A stretch of 64,000 bases of DNA from Prevotellaceae bacterium (GCA_031258195.1 JAIRNF010000022.1:1-64000); one strand, 5' to 3'. Shown: positions 18,381 to 28,680, numbered from the stretch's first letter. A program made the numbers and translations. The notes: generated by a model not told the origin, from the letters alone.

Positions 18381-19898
18381 TTATATCAAAACCTTTCCTG
18401 TCATTTCTTTAGGAGCAGGAATACCCATCAGCTTAAGCACCGTAGGGGCAACATCTGCCAAAACTCCCGACTGAACGCTCTTTACATCTTTATCTACCAC
18501 CACGATCGGAACAGGATTAAGCGAGTGTGCTGTGTTGGGCGAACCATCAGAGTTTACGGCGTTATCGGCATTGCCGTGGTCGGCGATTATTACCACAGAA
18601 TAGCCGTTTTCCTGAGCGACTTTAACCAACTCTCCGGCATATTTGTCAACTGTTTTTACAGCCTTTTCAATAGCCTCGTACACACCTGTATGCCCAACCA
18701 TATCGCCGTTAGCAAAGTTAAGCGCAACAAAGTCATATTTTTGTGTTTTCAGCGCTTCCGCCAGCTTATTTTTTACTTCGTATGCGCTCATCTCGGGCTT
18801 AAGGTCGTAAGTTGCAACTTTTGGAGATGGAACGAGAATACGCTCTTCCTTTGTAAAAACTTCTTCGCGACCACCCGAAAAGAAGAATGTAACATGTGCA
18901 TACTTTTCTGTTTCTGCAATGCGCAGCTGATTTTTACCGGACTTTGCAACAACTTCGCCAATAGTATTTTCTACGTTATCTTTATCAAATAAAATATGAA
19001 GCCCCTTGAAGCTGGCATCATAAGGAGTCATGGTATAGTAATGCAACGGAATGGTTTTCATTCCCTGCTCCGGCATATCCTGCTGGGTAAGCACAACGGT
19101 GAGCTCACGCGCACGATCATTACGGAAGTTGAAGAAGATTACCGCATCATCCGGCTGAATAGTGGCAATAGGTTTTCCTTCGGCATCAACGCGTACAATA
19201 GGTTTTATAAATTCGTCGGTAATACCTTCATTATACGATTTCTGAACCGCGTCAAGTAAATCAGCCGCGGGTGTTCCTTTACCTCCTACCATTAAGTCGT
19301 AGGCTTCTTTTACGCGTTCCCAGCGTTTATCTCTATCCATAGCATAGTAACGACCTATAATGCTCGCGATCTTTCCTGCCGATTTTGCCTGATGGTTTTG
19401 CAGCTGTTCTAAATACCCCTTACCGCTTTTAGGATCGGTATCACGTCCGTCCATAAAGCAATGAACATAGCATTTCTCAATACCATATTCTTTTGCAATG
19501 TCGCATAGCTTAAATACATGATCCAGCGAACTGTGCACACCACCATCGGATACAAGCCCCATAAGGTGCAGATGTTTTCCGCTTTGCTTTACGTAGCCGT
19601 ACGCATCTTTAATTTCAGGATTATCCATAATGCTATTATCACGGCAGGCAATATTTATTTTTACCAAATCCTGATATACAATACGCCCGGCGCCAATGTT
19701 AAGATGCCCTACTTCGGAGTTGCCCATTTGTCCATCAGGCAAACCTACATTTTCTCCATCGGCTCGAAGCTGCGCGTGTGGATACTCTTTCATTAACGCA
19801 TCGATATTAGGGCTTCCTATCGAATATATTACGTTAGATTTATCTTGCTTTCCTATACCCCATCCATCAAGGATCATCAGTAAAACTTTCTTGTTCAT
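18381..19898 (-). CDS. gpmI: 2,3-bisphosphoglycerate-independent phosphoglycerate mutase
   Basis: GpmI interconverts 3- and 2-phosphoglycerate in glycolysis using two metal ions, usually manganese. The alkaline-phosphatase-like fold shows MILDGWG near the N-terminus, the phosphorylated Ser61 in [25 protein letters not shown], and the C-terminal [10 protein letters not shown] and TAHSLNPVP metal-binding blocks. At 505 residues it is full length. The start is preceded by a strong GGAGG ribosome-binding site and a hairpin in the leader. Confidence 0.97.
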   Translation of the reverse strand: MNKKVLLMILDGWGIGKQDKSNVIYSIGSPNIDALMKEYPHAQLRADGENVGLPDGQMGNSEVGHLNIGAGRIVYQDLVKINIACRDNSIMDNPEIKDAYGYVKQSGKHLHLMGLVSDGGVHSSLDHVFKLCDIAKEYGIEKCYVHCFMDGRDTDPKSGKGYLEQLQNHQAKSAGKIASIIGRYYAMDRDKRWERVKEAYDLMVGGKGTPAADLLDAVQKSYNEGITDEFIKPIVRVDAEGKPIATIQPDDAVIFFNFRNDRARELTVVLTQQDMPEQGMKTIPLHYYTMTPYDASFKGLHILFDKDNVENTIGEVVAKSGKNQLRIAETEKYAHVTFFFSGGREEVFTKEERILVPSPKVATYDLKPEMSAYEVKNKLAEALKTQKYDFVALNFANGDMVGHTGVYEAIEKAVKTVDKYAGELVKVAQENGYSVVIIADHGNADNAVNSDGSPNTAHSLNPVPIVVVDKDVKSVQSGVLADVAPTVLKLMGIPAPKEMTGKVLI

Positions 19899-19903
19899 CT
19901 TAT

Positions 19904-19942
19904 TTCCTCCAGATTAAATGATTGTTAGACCGAACAATCATT
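19904..19942 (-). promoter_or_regulatory. gpmI: gpmI leader hairpin next to a strong ribosome-binding site
   Basis: In the gpmI orientation AATGATTGTT, the 6-nt loop CGGTCT and AACAATCATT form a perfect 10-bp hairpin (19917-19942). It is followed after 6 nt by GGAGGAAA and then the ATG. Strong Shine-Dalgarno sequences are uncommon in Bacteroidetes. The hairpin is too close to the start for a terminator and lacks a T run, so it may influence translation or mRNA stability. Confidence 0.5.
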
Positions 19943-20159
19943 CAGAAATTATTGTTTCCTTTGTGCTAAGATTAAGGAACAAAGACTAATCGATTGAAAC
20001 TTTAAGCTACTTAATCTCTTAAACGTCTTTTGTCATTGTTCGTTGCTCCTTGTTCGTTTTGAGACGCAAAATTAGGTTTTATTTCCGATATAAAAGAGTT
20101 TTTCATTACAATATGACGCCGCTCTTTCTTTCCAGAATAATTAATACCAACGTAAGTTA

Positions 20160-22361
20160 ATGAGTAAAAAGAAGCAAAAACGAAGCGCAAAAGACTTCCT
20201 AGAAGCAGTACTAAGTGTATTCACCTCTAACCCCCGGCAAGAATTAAACTATAAGCAAGTTGCTAAACAGCTTGGTGTAACCATCGATAATGATAAGGCT
20301 GCTGTTCTGGTTGCTCTCGAAAATTTTGCAGAGCAAAATATCCTGAAAAAAAGCTCTCGTGGAAAATATAAGCTGACTAAAAGCTACCAAGTAGAATTAA
20401 TTACCGGCGTGGTTGATATGACTACTCAAGGGTTTGCATATATAGAATCTGACGAATGTGAAGAAGATATATTCGTTTCGCAACATAACCTCAACCACGC
20501 TTTACATGGTGATACGGTAAAAGTTAACCTATACCATAAAAAACGCGGACGTCCGGAAGGTGAAGTTGTTGAAATTGTTGAGCGATCAAAGCAAACGTTT
20601 GTGGGACGTATGGAAATGAATGGGCGTTTCGGATTTCTTATACCCGATAGCCGTCAAATGCCTTACGATATCTTTATCCCCGCGGATGCGTTGAATGGTG
20701 CAAAAAATGGTGAAAAGGTTGTTGGGCGAATTACCGATTGGGCTAAGAACATGAAAAGTCCGGTTGGCGAAATTGTAGATGTGCTAGGAACTCCGGGCGA
20801 TAATAACGTAGAAATGCACGCCATTCTGGCGGAATTTGAGCTGCCCTATAAGTTTCCAGAAGAATTAAATAGAGTTGCCGAAAAAATAAGCGACAGGATC
20901 ACGACGGAAGATTATACCGAGCGAAGAGATTTTAGAGAGGTTACAACTTTTACAATAGATCCGCGCGACGCAAAAGATTTTGATGACGCGCTATCCATCC
21001 GTCAGCTAAATGAAAATACATGGGAAGTGGGCGTACATATTGCCGATGTTACGCACTACGTAAAGCCCGACTCCGAAATAGATAAAGAGGGATCGCAACG
21101 TGCCACATCTGTATATCTTGTAGATCGTACAGTGCCTATGCTTCCCGAACGGTTATCAAATTACATCTGCTCTCTACGCCCTAACGAAGAAAAACTATGC
21201 TTTTCTGCCGTATTTGAAATGGACGATAAAGCAGCCATTACAAAGCAATGGATAGGAAGAACCGTTATTCTATCGAAACATCGATTTACGTACGAAGAAG
21301 CGCAGGAAATAATAGAAGCAGGTAACGGTGATTTTAAAGATGAAATTCTTGCGCTAAACAGCTTGGCGCAAAAGCTACGTGCAAAACGATTCGCAAGCGG
21401 TTCGGTTAATTTTGAACGTGAAGAGCCTCGTTTTGAGATTGATGAAAACGGAAAACCGTTGAGCGTTTACTTCAAAGAATTCAAAGAGTCGAACCAGCTG
21501 ATTGAAGAGTTTATGCTGCTTGCCAATAAAAAGGTAGCGGAATTTGTCGGAAAAACGGCAGGTAATAAAAAGGCTAAAACGTTTGTTTACCGTATTCACG
21601 AAAAACCGAATGAGGATAAGTTTAACAGCTTCCGCCAGTTTATTACCAAGTTTGGATATAAGCTGGCACCAAAGAAAGAGAAAGACATCTCGAAAGAGCT
21701 GAATAAGCTGCTAAAAGAAGTTCGTGGAAAGCCGGAAGCCAACCTGATTGAAACGCTGGCAGTACGCTCTATGGCTAAAGCCCGTTACTCTACCGATAAT
21801 ATTGGTCACTACGGTTTGGCATTTCCTTACTATACTCATTTTACCTCGCCCATACGCCGCTATCCGGATATGATGGCGCACCGATTACTTGAGCGGTACT
21901 TAAAAGAAGGTAAATCTGCCGATAAAGAATACTATGAGCAGCAATGTAAACACTCGTCGGCAATGGAGATTAAAGCCGCCGAAGCAGAACGCGCATCTAT
22001 CAAGTACAAGATGGTAGAGTTTATGCAGGACAAAATTGGTCAGGAGTTTGACGGCGTTATCTCGGGAGTTACCGAATGGGGCATATACGTAGAGCTATCA
22101 GATACAATAATAGAAGGAATGGTCTCTGTACGCGAAATGAAAGACGATTACTACTATTTTGATGAAGAAGAATACAGTATGGTAGGACGCTCAAGCCATA
22201 AACGTTATACGCTTGGCGACAAAGTTCGTATAAAAGTTCTCCGTGCCAATATGGAAAGAAAACAGCTTGATTTTAGCGTGGTTGTTGAAGATGCTGAGAA
22301 GGATTTTGTAATACGTCGAACTGAAAAGCTTAGGAAAGGGAAGCGAAAATCAAATCGTTAG
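20160..22361 (+). CDS. rnr: Ribonuclease R
   Basis: RNase R is a processive 3'-5' exoribonuclease able to unwind structured RNA. The order is an N-terminal winged-helix region (about 1-75), cold-shock-like OB domains (about 80-230), the RNB catalytic domain with DPRDAKDFDDALSI (about residue 265, four Asp ligands) and an S1 domain near 645-720 (FDGVISGVTEWGIYVEL), then a basic tail. At 733 residues it is full length. It is transcribed away from gpmI and ends at a terminator shared with the exbD genes. Confidence 0.96.
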   Translation: MSKKKQKRSAKDFLEAVLSVFTSNPRQELNYKQVAKQLGVTIDNDKAAVLVALENFAEQNILKKSSRGKYKLTKSYQVELITGVVDMTTQGFAYIESDECEEDIFVSQHNLNHALHGDTVKVNLYHKKRGRPEGEVVEIVERSKQTFVGRMEMNGRFGFLIPDSRQMPYDIFIPADALNGAKNGEKVVGRITDWAKNMKSPVGEIVDVLGTPGDNNVEMHAILAEFELPYKFPEELNRVAEKISDRITTEDYTERRDFREVTTFTIDPRDAKDFDDALSIRQLNENTWEVGVHIADVTHYVKPDSEIDKEGSQRATSVYLVDRTVPMLPERLSNYICSLRPNEEKLCFSAVFEMDDKAAITKQWIGRTVILSKHRFTYEEAQEIIEAGNGDFKDEILALNSLAQKLRAKRFASGSVNFEREEPRFEIDENGKPLSVYFKEFKESNQLIEEFMLLANKKVAEFVGKTAGNKKAKTFVYRIHEKPNEDKFNSFRQFITKFGYKLAPKKEKDISKELNKLLKEVRGKPEANLIETLAVRSMAKARYSTDNIGHYGLAFPYYTHFTSPIRRYPDMMAHRLLERYLKEGKSADKEYYEQQCKHSSAMEIKAAEAERASIKYKMVEFMQDKIGQEFDGVISGVTEWGIYVELSDTIIEGMVSVREMKDDYYYFDEEEYSMVGRSSHKRYTLGDKVRIKVLRANMERKQLDFSVVVEDAEKDFVIRRTEKLRKGKRKSNR

Positions 22362-22384
22362 CTATAAGCACATTTATTAAAAAT

Positions 22385-22416
22385 AAAAAGAGAAGTTGTT
22401 GTAACTTCTCTTTTTT
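22385..22416. terminator. Bidirectional terminator between rnr and exbD
   Basis: AAAAAGAGAAGTT and AACTTCTCTTTTT form a 13-bp perfect stem with a 5-nt loop and A/T tracts on both sides, between two convergent genes. Confidence 0.9.
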
Positions 22417-22440
22417 ACTTTCTATTAGTAGCTTTCGATA

Positions 22441-22920
22441 TTACATTCCGCCGCTTTTATCAAGTTTTCTAGCAGAATACATAATCTTAAGCGCGCTCGT
22501 CCTTCTTAGCTCTTGCTTTACATCGGTAACAATACCCATACGAACATCAGAGTCAATCTTTAACGAAACGGTCATAAACTGTCTGTCATACTCGTTCATT
22601 TGCTCGCGTTGAGAAGCAATAAAGTCGCGAATATCATCTACCGTTTTATACGAATCGTTAAGCTGAATACGAGCGTCCGTACCATACTGAGCCTGCTGCG
22701 CACGAACAGGTGTACCAATATAAATATAGCTGGTAAGGTCTTTTCTTTCAAGCTTCGTTGCTTCGCTAGCTTCGGGTAATCTCACAGTAACCATTACTTC
22801 ATGCTGACGCATGCTGGTAGTTACCATAAAGAAGAATAAAAGCATGAATACAATATCGGACATCGAAGCGCTTGAGTACCCCGCAACCTTTCTTTTAGTA
22901 TCTTTTTTAATCTTTGCCAT
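22441..22920 (-). CDS. exbD: ExbD/TolR family biopolymer transport protein (second copy)
   Basis: ExbD proteins are part of the proton-driven motor that energises TonB. One membrane helix near the N-terminus follows the conserved SMSDIVFMLLFFFMVTT pattern, with the Asp that lines the proton path; a periplasmic domain follows. At 159 residues it is of typical size. It starts 5 nt after the end of another exbD gene and has an AGGAGG ribosome-binding site. It is the last gene of the exbB cluster. Confidence 0.92.
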   Translation of the reverse strand: MAKIKKDTKRKVAGYSSASMSDIVFMLLFFFMVTTSMRQHEVMVTVRLPEASEATKLERKDLTSYIYIGTPVRAQQAQYGTDARIQLNDSYKTVDDIRDFIASQREQMNEYDRQFMTVSLKIDSDVRMGIVTDVKQELRRTSALKIMYSARKLDKSGGM

Positions 22921-22925
22921 TCTGC

Positions 22926-23534
22926 CTACCTCCTTCTTCTAGTGTTAGCCGCACTGATATCCTTAGGTTCAGCTTCAGAAATACGTTGAGGGAACACATC
23001 TCTAACAATGTCTTGCTCCTCTTCGGTTAGACTTTCAAATGATCTTCCATTAAACTGGGCACGAGAAAAATCTTCACGTATTTCGTTATATGCTGCTACT
23101 ATCTCATTTTGCACCTTGATATATACTTCGTAGCCGGTACCCCTATCGTTCTGAAGAGAAATAACCGCTTCTGAAACCGGGAATTTTCCAAGTCCCTTAA
23201 TATCTTGCTCTATCTTCTCAGATTTATTAGGATCATTAGTAGGATTAAGAATAAAACTCTTAACCTCCTCACGCAACATGCTTAAATCCATCGGACTACC
23301 ACCTGCAAACACTGCATCCCATTGGTTTATCCTAACCTGAAATACGTTACGTCTTTTAACTTCGTTTTCAGGGGTTTTTTCTTGATTTTCAGGAGGCATT
23401 GCTGGCAAACGGCGTTGTAAACCCGAGGTCTGATCCATATTGGATGTCATAAGGAAGAATGACAGCAACAAAAACGAGATGTCTGACATTCCAGCCCCAT
23501 TCAGCTCGGGCATTTCTTTCTTTGATTTTGCCAT
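22926..23534 (-). CDS. exbD: ExbD/TolR family biopolymer transport protein (first copy)
   Basis: The 202-residue protein has the ExbD helix (GMSDISFLLLSFFLMTSNM, from about residue 15) with the conserved Asp, and a longer, charged periplasmic part than the second copy. Bacteroidetes often carry exbD genes in pairs downstream of exbB, perhaps for a heteromeric motor. It is followed after 5 nt by the second exbD and preceded after about 50 nt by a small membrane protein gene. Confidence 0.92.
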   Translation of the reverse strand: MAKSKKEMPELNGAGMSDISFLLLSFFLMTSNMDQTSGLQRRLPAMPPENQEKTPENEVKRRNVFQVRINQWDAVFAGGSPMDLSMLREEVKSFILNPTNDPNKSEKIEQDIKGLGKFPVSEAVISLQNDRGTGYEVYIKVQNEIVAAYNEIREDFSRAQFNGRSFESLTEEEQDIVRDVFPQRISEAEPKDISAANTRRRR

Positions 23535-23584
23535 TTTTATCTTTTATAATTATAGCCTTTAGAGCTATTTTTTAAACTTAAGGT

Positions 23585-24022
23585 CTATTTTTTTAACATG
23601 CCTCTTATACTTGAGTACGCAATCGCCAGAATAGCTATTCCAGTCATAACGTACATAGCCAAGATATTTACATCCGCCCATTTCGACCATTCATTCTTGC
23701 TTGCCGCATCCTCTAAGAATGGAAGCGACTCATCGCTTGCCATTAGATATACTATAAGAATTACAACACCAAGAGCAAGAACACCTATACCAAATTTTTT
23801 CATGGTGCCGGGGTTCTTAATCATATAGGGAAGCGGAACAATAAGAAGTGCTAAAACAGCTATTGCCACAAGAACGTATGTCCATATAAACAACGGATTA
23901 ACAGCGGCCATTTCAGCATCTACTCCTTCTGCCTGACCGGCGGAAACCCAGGTATAAATACCAAAGGCAGCGCCGATAAGCATCAGAGCGATTGATATGA
24001 TATTTGTTAGTTTTTTAGACAT
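23585..24022 (-). CDS. Four-helix membrane protein between exbB and exbD
   Basis: This 145-residue protein has four hydrophobic helices (about 8-28, 45-68, 75-95 and 118-140) and short polar loops. I recognise no functional motif. Its place inside the exbB-exbD-exbD cluster, 6 nt after exbB, suggests it belongs to the motor or its assembly, which is inference only. Confidence 0.75.
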   Translation of the reverse strand: MSKKLTNIISIALMLIGAAFGIYTWVSAGQAEGVDAEMAAVNPLFIWTYVLVAIAVLALLIVPLPYMIKNPGTMKKFGIGVLALGVVILIVYLMASDESLPFLEDAASKNEWSKWADVNILAMYVMTGIAILAIAYSSIRGMLKK

Positions 24023-24028
24023 TTCTTA

Positions 24029-24775
24029 TTACTTTTTAATGTTGTACTTAACCAATAAGTCAACTAATGAGATTGAAGCATCTTCCATTGAGTTAACAAG
24101 AGATTCGATCTTAGTAAGTAGATAGTTGTAGAAAAGCTGAAGGATGATAGCAACGATAAGACCGGCTACTGTAGTGATAAGAGCCACCTTCATACCTCCT
24201 GCCACAACGTTTGGAGAAATGTCACCTGCTTTCTGAATATCGTCGAACGCGATAACCATACCGATTACCGTTCCTAAGAATCCTAAAGAAGGAGCAATAG
24301 CGATAAATAGGCTAATCCAAGAAAGGTTCTTTTCCAACAAACCCATTTGTACTGAACCGTATGATACAACAGATTTTTCAACCATATCAATACCTTCGCT
24401 CGCGCGATCTAGACCTTGATAGAAAATGCTGGCAACAGGACCACGAGTATTGCGGCAAACTTCTTTTGCTGCTTCTGGACCACCGTTAGCAAGAGCTTCT
24501 TCTACTTCGGCAAGTAGTCTTTTTGTATTGGTAGTTGCAAGGTTTAAGTAAATAACTCTTTCGATTACAAGAGCCAAACCTAAAATAAGACACAATACGA
24601 TTGCGGTCATGAACTCAGGACCTCCATCGATAAACTGCATCTTTAGCTGTTGGTGCATAGGAACCGACTCAGCGACTTGCTCTGTAGCGGTACCTGCCGA
24701 CTCTTGTGCTAGTAAATTATTGGCAGATATGGTTAAAATACCGAATACTGCTAAAAACATAAAAAGTTTTTTCAT
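24029..24775 (-). CDS. exbB: MotA/TolQ/ExbB proton channel family protein
   Basis: ExbB forms the pentameric stator of the TonB motor. The protein has a signal-like first segment (MKKLFMFLAVFGILTISANN), a helix near 60-80 and the paired helices of the proton channel domain (about 145-225) with IAPSLGFLGTVIGM and GGMKVALITTVAGLIVAI. At 248 residues from ATG 24775 it has normal length; an upstream in-frame start at 24847 would add an unlikely basic stretch. It is the first gene of the four-gene cluster. Confidence 0.94.
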   Translation of the reverse strand: MKKLFMFLAVFGILTISANNLLAQESAGTATEQVAESVPMHQQLKMQFIDGGPEFMTAIVLCLILGLALVIERVIYLNLATTNTKRLLAEVEEALANGGPEAAKEVCRNTRGPVASIFYQGLDRASEGIDMVEKSVVSYGSVQMGLLEKNLSWISLFIAIAPSLGFLGTVIGMVIAFDDIQKAGDISPNVVAGGMKVALITTVAGLIVAIILQLFYNYLLTKIESLVNSMEDASISLVDLLVKYNIKK

Positions 24776-24999
24776 GGCTTGTTTGGAATTTAATTGGTTT
24801 AACGGATTCTCTTTATTTAGCTTATTTTTAATTTTTCTTAAAACCATTCGTTCTTACTACGAGCAAAAAGGGCGCAAGCCCTTACTCATCTTTTTGAGAT
24901 TACGTATTTTCAACATAAATGCTGGTTATTTCTCTTAAAACACGGCAACACTATGACAGTTTAAGGGTGCAAATTAATAATTCTTTTTTGATAATCGAC

Positions 25000-26028
25000 C
25001 TATTCTAAAGAAAATTCTCCGCTTATCGGCTTATCTAACATTTTTTTCACTTCGTTAATGCTATTATAACGCCCTAGCAAATACATCAATTTAGTAATAG
25101 CTGCTTCTACTGTTAAATCGTAACCACTAATAACACCTGCCTTTTTCAGCTGTACGCCTGTATCATATAAGTCCATTTCTACACGACCGGCAGGACACTG
25201 CGTTACGTTAAGAATAATAATACCCTTGTTAACAGCCTCTTTTATACGTTTAATAAACCACTCGCCAGTGGAGGCGTTACCAGTGCCAAACGTTTCGAGC
25301 ACTACAGCTTTTAACCCATCTATTGCAAATATTCCGTCTAAAACCTGAGATTGTATGCCCGGAAAAAGTTTAAGTACTAAAACGTTAGTATCTAATTTTG
25401 TATATATCCCAAGCCTATCAGACGAATAGCGCTTACTTAACTCCGTAAAATTATAACGAATTGTGATACCTGCCTCTGCTAATGGTGGAAAATTTTCGGA
25501 TCGGAAAGCGTTAAAATTTTCCGCATTATACTTAATCGTTCGGTTACCCCTAAAAAGCATGTTTTGAAAAAATACGCAAACTTCCTGTACCATAGGAGTA
25601 TCGTTTTTATTTTCTGCGGCAATTTCTATGGCGGAGATCAAATTTTCCCTTCCGTCGGTACGCAGTATGCCAATGGGTAGCTGGCTACCGGTAAGGATAA
25701 CAGGCTTTGAAAGATTTTGCAGCATAAAGCTAAGCGCAGACGCCGTGTACGACATGGTGTCCGTTCCGTGTAGTATTACAAACCCATCGTAATCATCGTA
25801 GTTTTCTTTGATTAGCAGCACAAGCTTTACCCAAAAATCGGGCTGTATATCAGATGAATCGATCAGCGGATTAAAAGAAATAGTATCAATTCTAAACTTA
25901 AACTTTTTCAGCTCCGGAACCTCATCTTTAATCTGCCTAAAGTTAAACGGAACCAACGTACCTGTCTCAGGATCTTGTTTCATACCTATAGTTCCGCCCG
26001 TATATATAATAAGAATGGCTTTTCCCAT
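25000..26028 (-). CDS. ansA: Type I L-asparaginase
   Basis: The enzyme hydrolyses L-asparagine to aspartate and ammonia. Both catalytic threonine motifs are present: YTGGTIGM near the N-terminus and LHGTDTMSYTASAL near residue 90. The 342-residue length and lack of a signal peptide fit the cytoplasmic type I enzyme. It lies 42 nt downstream of a tatD gene on the same strand and is probably cotranscribed. Confidence 0.95.
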   Translation of the reverse strand: MGKAILIIYTGGTIGMKQDPETGTLVPFNFRQIKDEVPELKKFKFRIDTISFNPLIDSSDIQPDFWVKLVLLIKENYDDYDGFVILHGTDTMSYTASALSFMLQNLSKPVILTGSQLPIGILRTDGRENLISAIEIAAENKNDTPMVQEVCVFFQNMLFRGNRTIKYNAENFNAFRSENFPPLAEAGITIRYNFTELSKRYSSDRLGIYTKLDTNVLVLKLFPGIQSQVLDGIFAIDGLKAVVLETFGTGNASTGEWFIKRIKEAVNKGIIILNVTQCPAGRVEMDLYDTGVQLKKAGVISGYDLTVEAAITKLMYLLGRYNSINEVKKMLDKPISGEFSLE

Positions 26029-26070
26029 AAACGTGTTGTTATAAAGTAAGGTAAAGATAAGAAAAAGTAC

Positions 26071-26853
26071 TCAGCTCTGCTTTAACCTAAAAACAGCCAA
26101 GGCGTTTTTCGTTGTTCTATCAATAACCTCAGCCAAATCCAGCCCTTTTACTTCCGATAGCTTTTGAGCAACTATGCTAACATAGGCACTTTCATTACGC
26201 TTACCCCTATAAGGAACGGGAGCAAGATAGGGCGAGTCTGTTTCAAGCACGATATCATTTATTGGAATTTGCTTAACGAGCTCCGGTAAATTTGAATTTT
26301 TAAACGTTAGCACACCGCCTATGCCAATTTTAAAATCGCCTAAGCTCTTTATGGTATGATAGTCTTCTATAGTACCCGAGAAGCTGTGGAATATCCCTTT
26401 CAGTTGCCCCTTAAATTTTTGGATTATAGCAAAAATCTCCTCGAACGAGTTGCGAGAATGTATAATGATAGGTAAGCCGTATTTTATTGTCAGCTTCAGC
26501 TGCTCGCGAAACACGTAACGTTGCTGCTCGATAAACTCTAACGACCAGTAGCAATCTATACCAATTTCTCCTATTGCAACAAAAGAATTTGCTTCGAGCT
26601 GTTGTTTAACAAAATGCAGCTCCCGCTCGTAGTTCGCATTAACCGAAGTAGGATGTAAGCCTATTGTAGGGTAACATTTATTAGAATGGCGAGCAGCCAG
26701 CTCCATCATATCGTTAAACGAGCCGCTATCAATAGCCGGCAAAACAAATTGCTTTACGCCTGCGGCTTCTGCCCGTCCAACAACCCGGGATATATCGTCT
26801 TTAAACTCTTCTGAAAAGAGGTGCGTATGCGTATCTATTAAGTAATCGTACAT
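26071..26853 (-). CDS. TatD family metal-dependent hydrolase
   Basis: TatD proteins are TIM-barrel metal-dependent DNases with 3'-5' exonuclease activity. Seen motifs are DTHTHLF at the start, EIGIDCYW, IIHSRNS, HSFSG and ETDSPYLAPVPYRGK, which give all expected metal ligands. ATG 26853 begins MYDYLIDTHTH; the 37 codons upstream are not conserved-looking and were excluded. At 260 residues it is full length. ansA follows. Confidence 0.94.
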   Translation of the reverse strand: MYDYLIDTHTHLFSEEFKDDISRVVGRAEAAGVKQFVLPAIDSGSFNDMMELAARHSNKCYPTIGLHPTSVNANYERELHFVKQQLEANSFVAIGEIGIDCYWSLEFIEQQRYVFREQLKLTIKYGLPIIIHSRNSFEEIFAIIQKFKGQLKGIFHSFSGTIEDYHTIKSLGDFKIGIGGVLTFKNSNLPELVKQIPINDIVLETDSPYLAPVPYRGKRNESAYVSIVAQKLSEVKGLDLAEVIDRTTKNALAVFRLKQS

Positions 26854-26958
26854 TTTACTGCTAAATAATATACGGCAAAAATAAGAAGAATAAAGTGCAA
26901 AACTACAGCTAACGAAATTACTTAACCATGGAGAAGCTGTCCGAAAGGTAAATAAACA

Positions 26959-27041
26959 CGTCATTCCGAACGAAGTGAGGAATCTCCTTAATAGCGGCGG
27001 AGTCCAACATGAGAAGATTCCGCACTTCGTTCGGAATGACG
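26959..27041. repeat. Dispersed palindrome, copy 2 (TTCC subtype)
   Basis: 27-bp arms (26959-26985 and 27015-27041) differ at one base. The outer end reads CGTCATTCCGAAC, and within each arm ATTCC and GGAAT can pair. It lies between the DUF1254 gene and tatD. Confidence 0.9.
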
Positions 27042-27087
27042 ATAAAAAAGACAGCCTCTTTCTTAAAACATCGGCTTATTGCTTATT

Positions 27088-28440
27088 CTACTTTTTATTG
27101 GTTCTAACAATTGGCGGAATAGGGCGAAATTTAATGTTAGCACCATATTTTCTGAAAATAAGATAGAATTCGCCGTCAGGTGTAGGAAGCCAATTTGAGA
27201 CCTTATCTTCTCCCGGGTTTTCTTTTTGAATATATAGCACAAATGTACCATCTTCGTTATACTTTATAGGGCTACGTACACTATTTAAAGAGTACCGATT
27301 GATTTCATTTTCCACAAGGTGCCCTTTTGTATCATACATAGTTAACGACCAAAAGTATTTTACCTGCGGTAAAAACTCTTTAGAAAAAATAAGTACATAC
27401 TTATTGTCGCTATTCAACGTTTCGTTATTACTATCCACTTTAGAAAAATAGTACATAGCCTCTTCTCTGATGTTAGCATACATATACTGCCAGGCGGCCT
27501 TGGCTCTGGCAAAGTAGTTATCGCCAAAGCGTCCGGAGTAGTCGCTAGTAAAGTTCCAGCCAAAAATCGTATCATCAAAATTTGATGTGATTTCAGCCAG
27601 CTTTTCTTTTGCTTTTTTGGCTCCGGTTTCTATGGCTTCCCATATTTCCGGAGAAAAATCTGATTTCCTAAACGGTTTGCCCGGTTCTATACCTATTGCG
27701 CTATATGCCTTCAGCTGCCTTTCTTCTTCGGGAGTTAGCAGCTGGTATGCTATCATTTGGTTAAAGATGTTGAAGAAACCTTCTATACTACCCGTCTTAG
27801 GATCATAATAAGGAATATCCCATTTTAGGGGTTCGCTTTCTACAGCAGTCAGACCCATAAATTTACTTAACGGTGTTATTTTATACGCCGCATGTATAGA
27901 CTTTATTTCCTTATCTACCTTACTAAAAAATTGTGTTCGATTGATCGCAAGAACAACTGTAGCTGTCGATTTTATTACCTTATCGATATCCTCGGGGACT
28001 TGTCCGTCCCAATCCGATCGAACAATAAGAAAGTTACCCGGTCCGTTTCCATTTTCGTTAAAGCTGATATACTCCAAACAGTTGGTGTACATATCAATCA
28101 TTTGAATATTGTAATATCGGTCTTTTATTTCCGGAATAGAAATAACCACAGGCTCGCTTCTGATATCCAGGATTGCCACATTATAGTACGTATCATTATT
28201 GGTAAATTTTACGAGGGTATCTTCAGGGGAATTCGGCTCAGCCTCTCCAGCAAAAACATTTGGTGGAATACCCTTTAGTATCTCGTTAATCATTTTATTA
28301 TGCTCTACGGTTGCAAGGCAGTACGAAAACGCTTGTCTAGCCAACGATTCGGCATCTTGAGGAGAGATATTATTTGATTTAGCATGACACAAAACCGCGA
28401 CAAATACCCCAATAACTCCTAGAAAGAATTGTTTTTTCAT
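27088..28440 (-). CDS. DUF1254/DUF1214 domain secreted protein
   Basis: The 450-residue protein has a signal peptide (MKKQFFLGVIGVFVAVLCHA) and the two-domain layout of the DUF1254-DUF1214 family: an N-terminal part with YYNVAILDIRSEPVVISIPE and a C-terminal part with FWSLTMYDTKGHLVENEINR and a closing NWLPTPDGEF. No enzymatic role is established for these proteins. It is a single gene that diverges from oxyR. Confidence 0.85.
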   Translation of the reverse strand: MKKQFFLGVIGVFVAVLCHAKSNNISPQDAESLARQAFSYCLATVEHNKMINEILKGIPPNVFAGEAEPNSPEDTLVKFTNNDTYYNVAILDIRSEPVVISIPEIKDRYYNIQMIDMYTNCLEYISFNENGNGPGNFLIVRSDWDGQVPEDIDKVIKSTATVVLAINRTQFFSKVDKEIKSIHAAYKITPLSKFMGLTAVESEPLKWDIPYYDPKTGSIEGFFNIFNQMIAYQLLTPEEERQLKAYSAIGIEPGKPFRKSDFSPEIWEAIETGAKKAKEKLAEITSNFDDTIFGWNFTSDYSGRFGDNYFARAKAAWQYMYANIREEAMYYFSKVDSNNETLNSDNKYVLIFSKEFLPQVKYFWSLTMYDTKGHLVENEINRYSLNSVRSPIKYNEDGTFVLYIQKENPGEDKVSNWLPTPDGEFYLIFRKYGANIKFRPIPPIVRTNKK

Positions 28441-28680
28441 TATGCTTAGTATTTAAGCACAACTTCTCCCCCGGTGCTGCAAAAATATTCATATTCACAC
28501 ATATACATTCAATTTTAACGCTGTCGTAGAATAGTTTTTTTAAACATACTGGCCTGTAAGCGTCTGATTAGCAGATTATAACAACACATTTGTCAGATAA
28601 TGAAACTGTTAGTGTCACATTTTGTTTTACACTTTTTATTATTCTGGCATGTTAATACTTTTTTGTAACTTGCACTCAAT

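Noticed and set aside
23598..23828. Antisense open frame in the exbB cluster
   Set aside because: It is a shadow of the membrane protein gene on the other strand.
28441..28680. OxyR binding site or riboswitch between the DUF1254 gene and oxyR
   Set aside because: No clear dyad or conserved RNA structure could be defined by eye.
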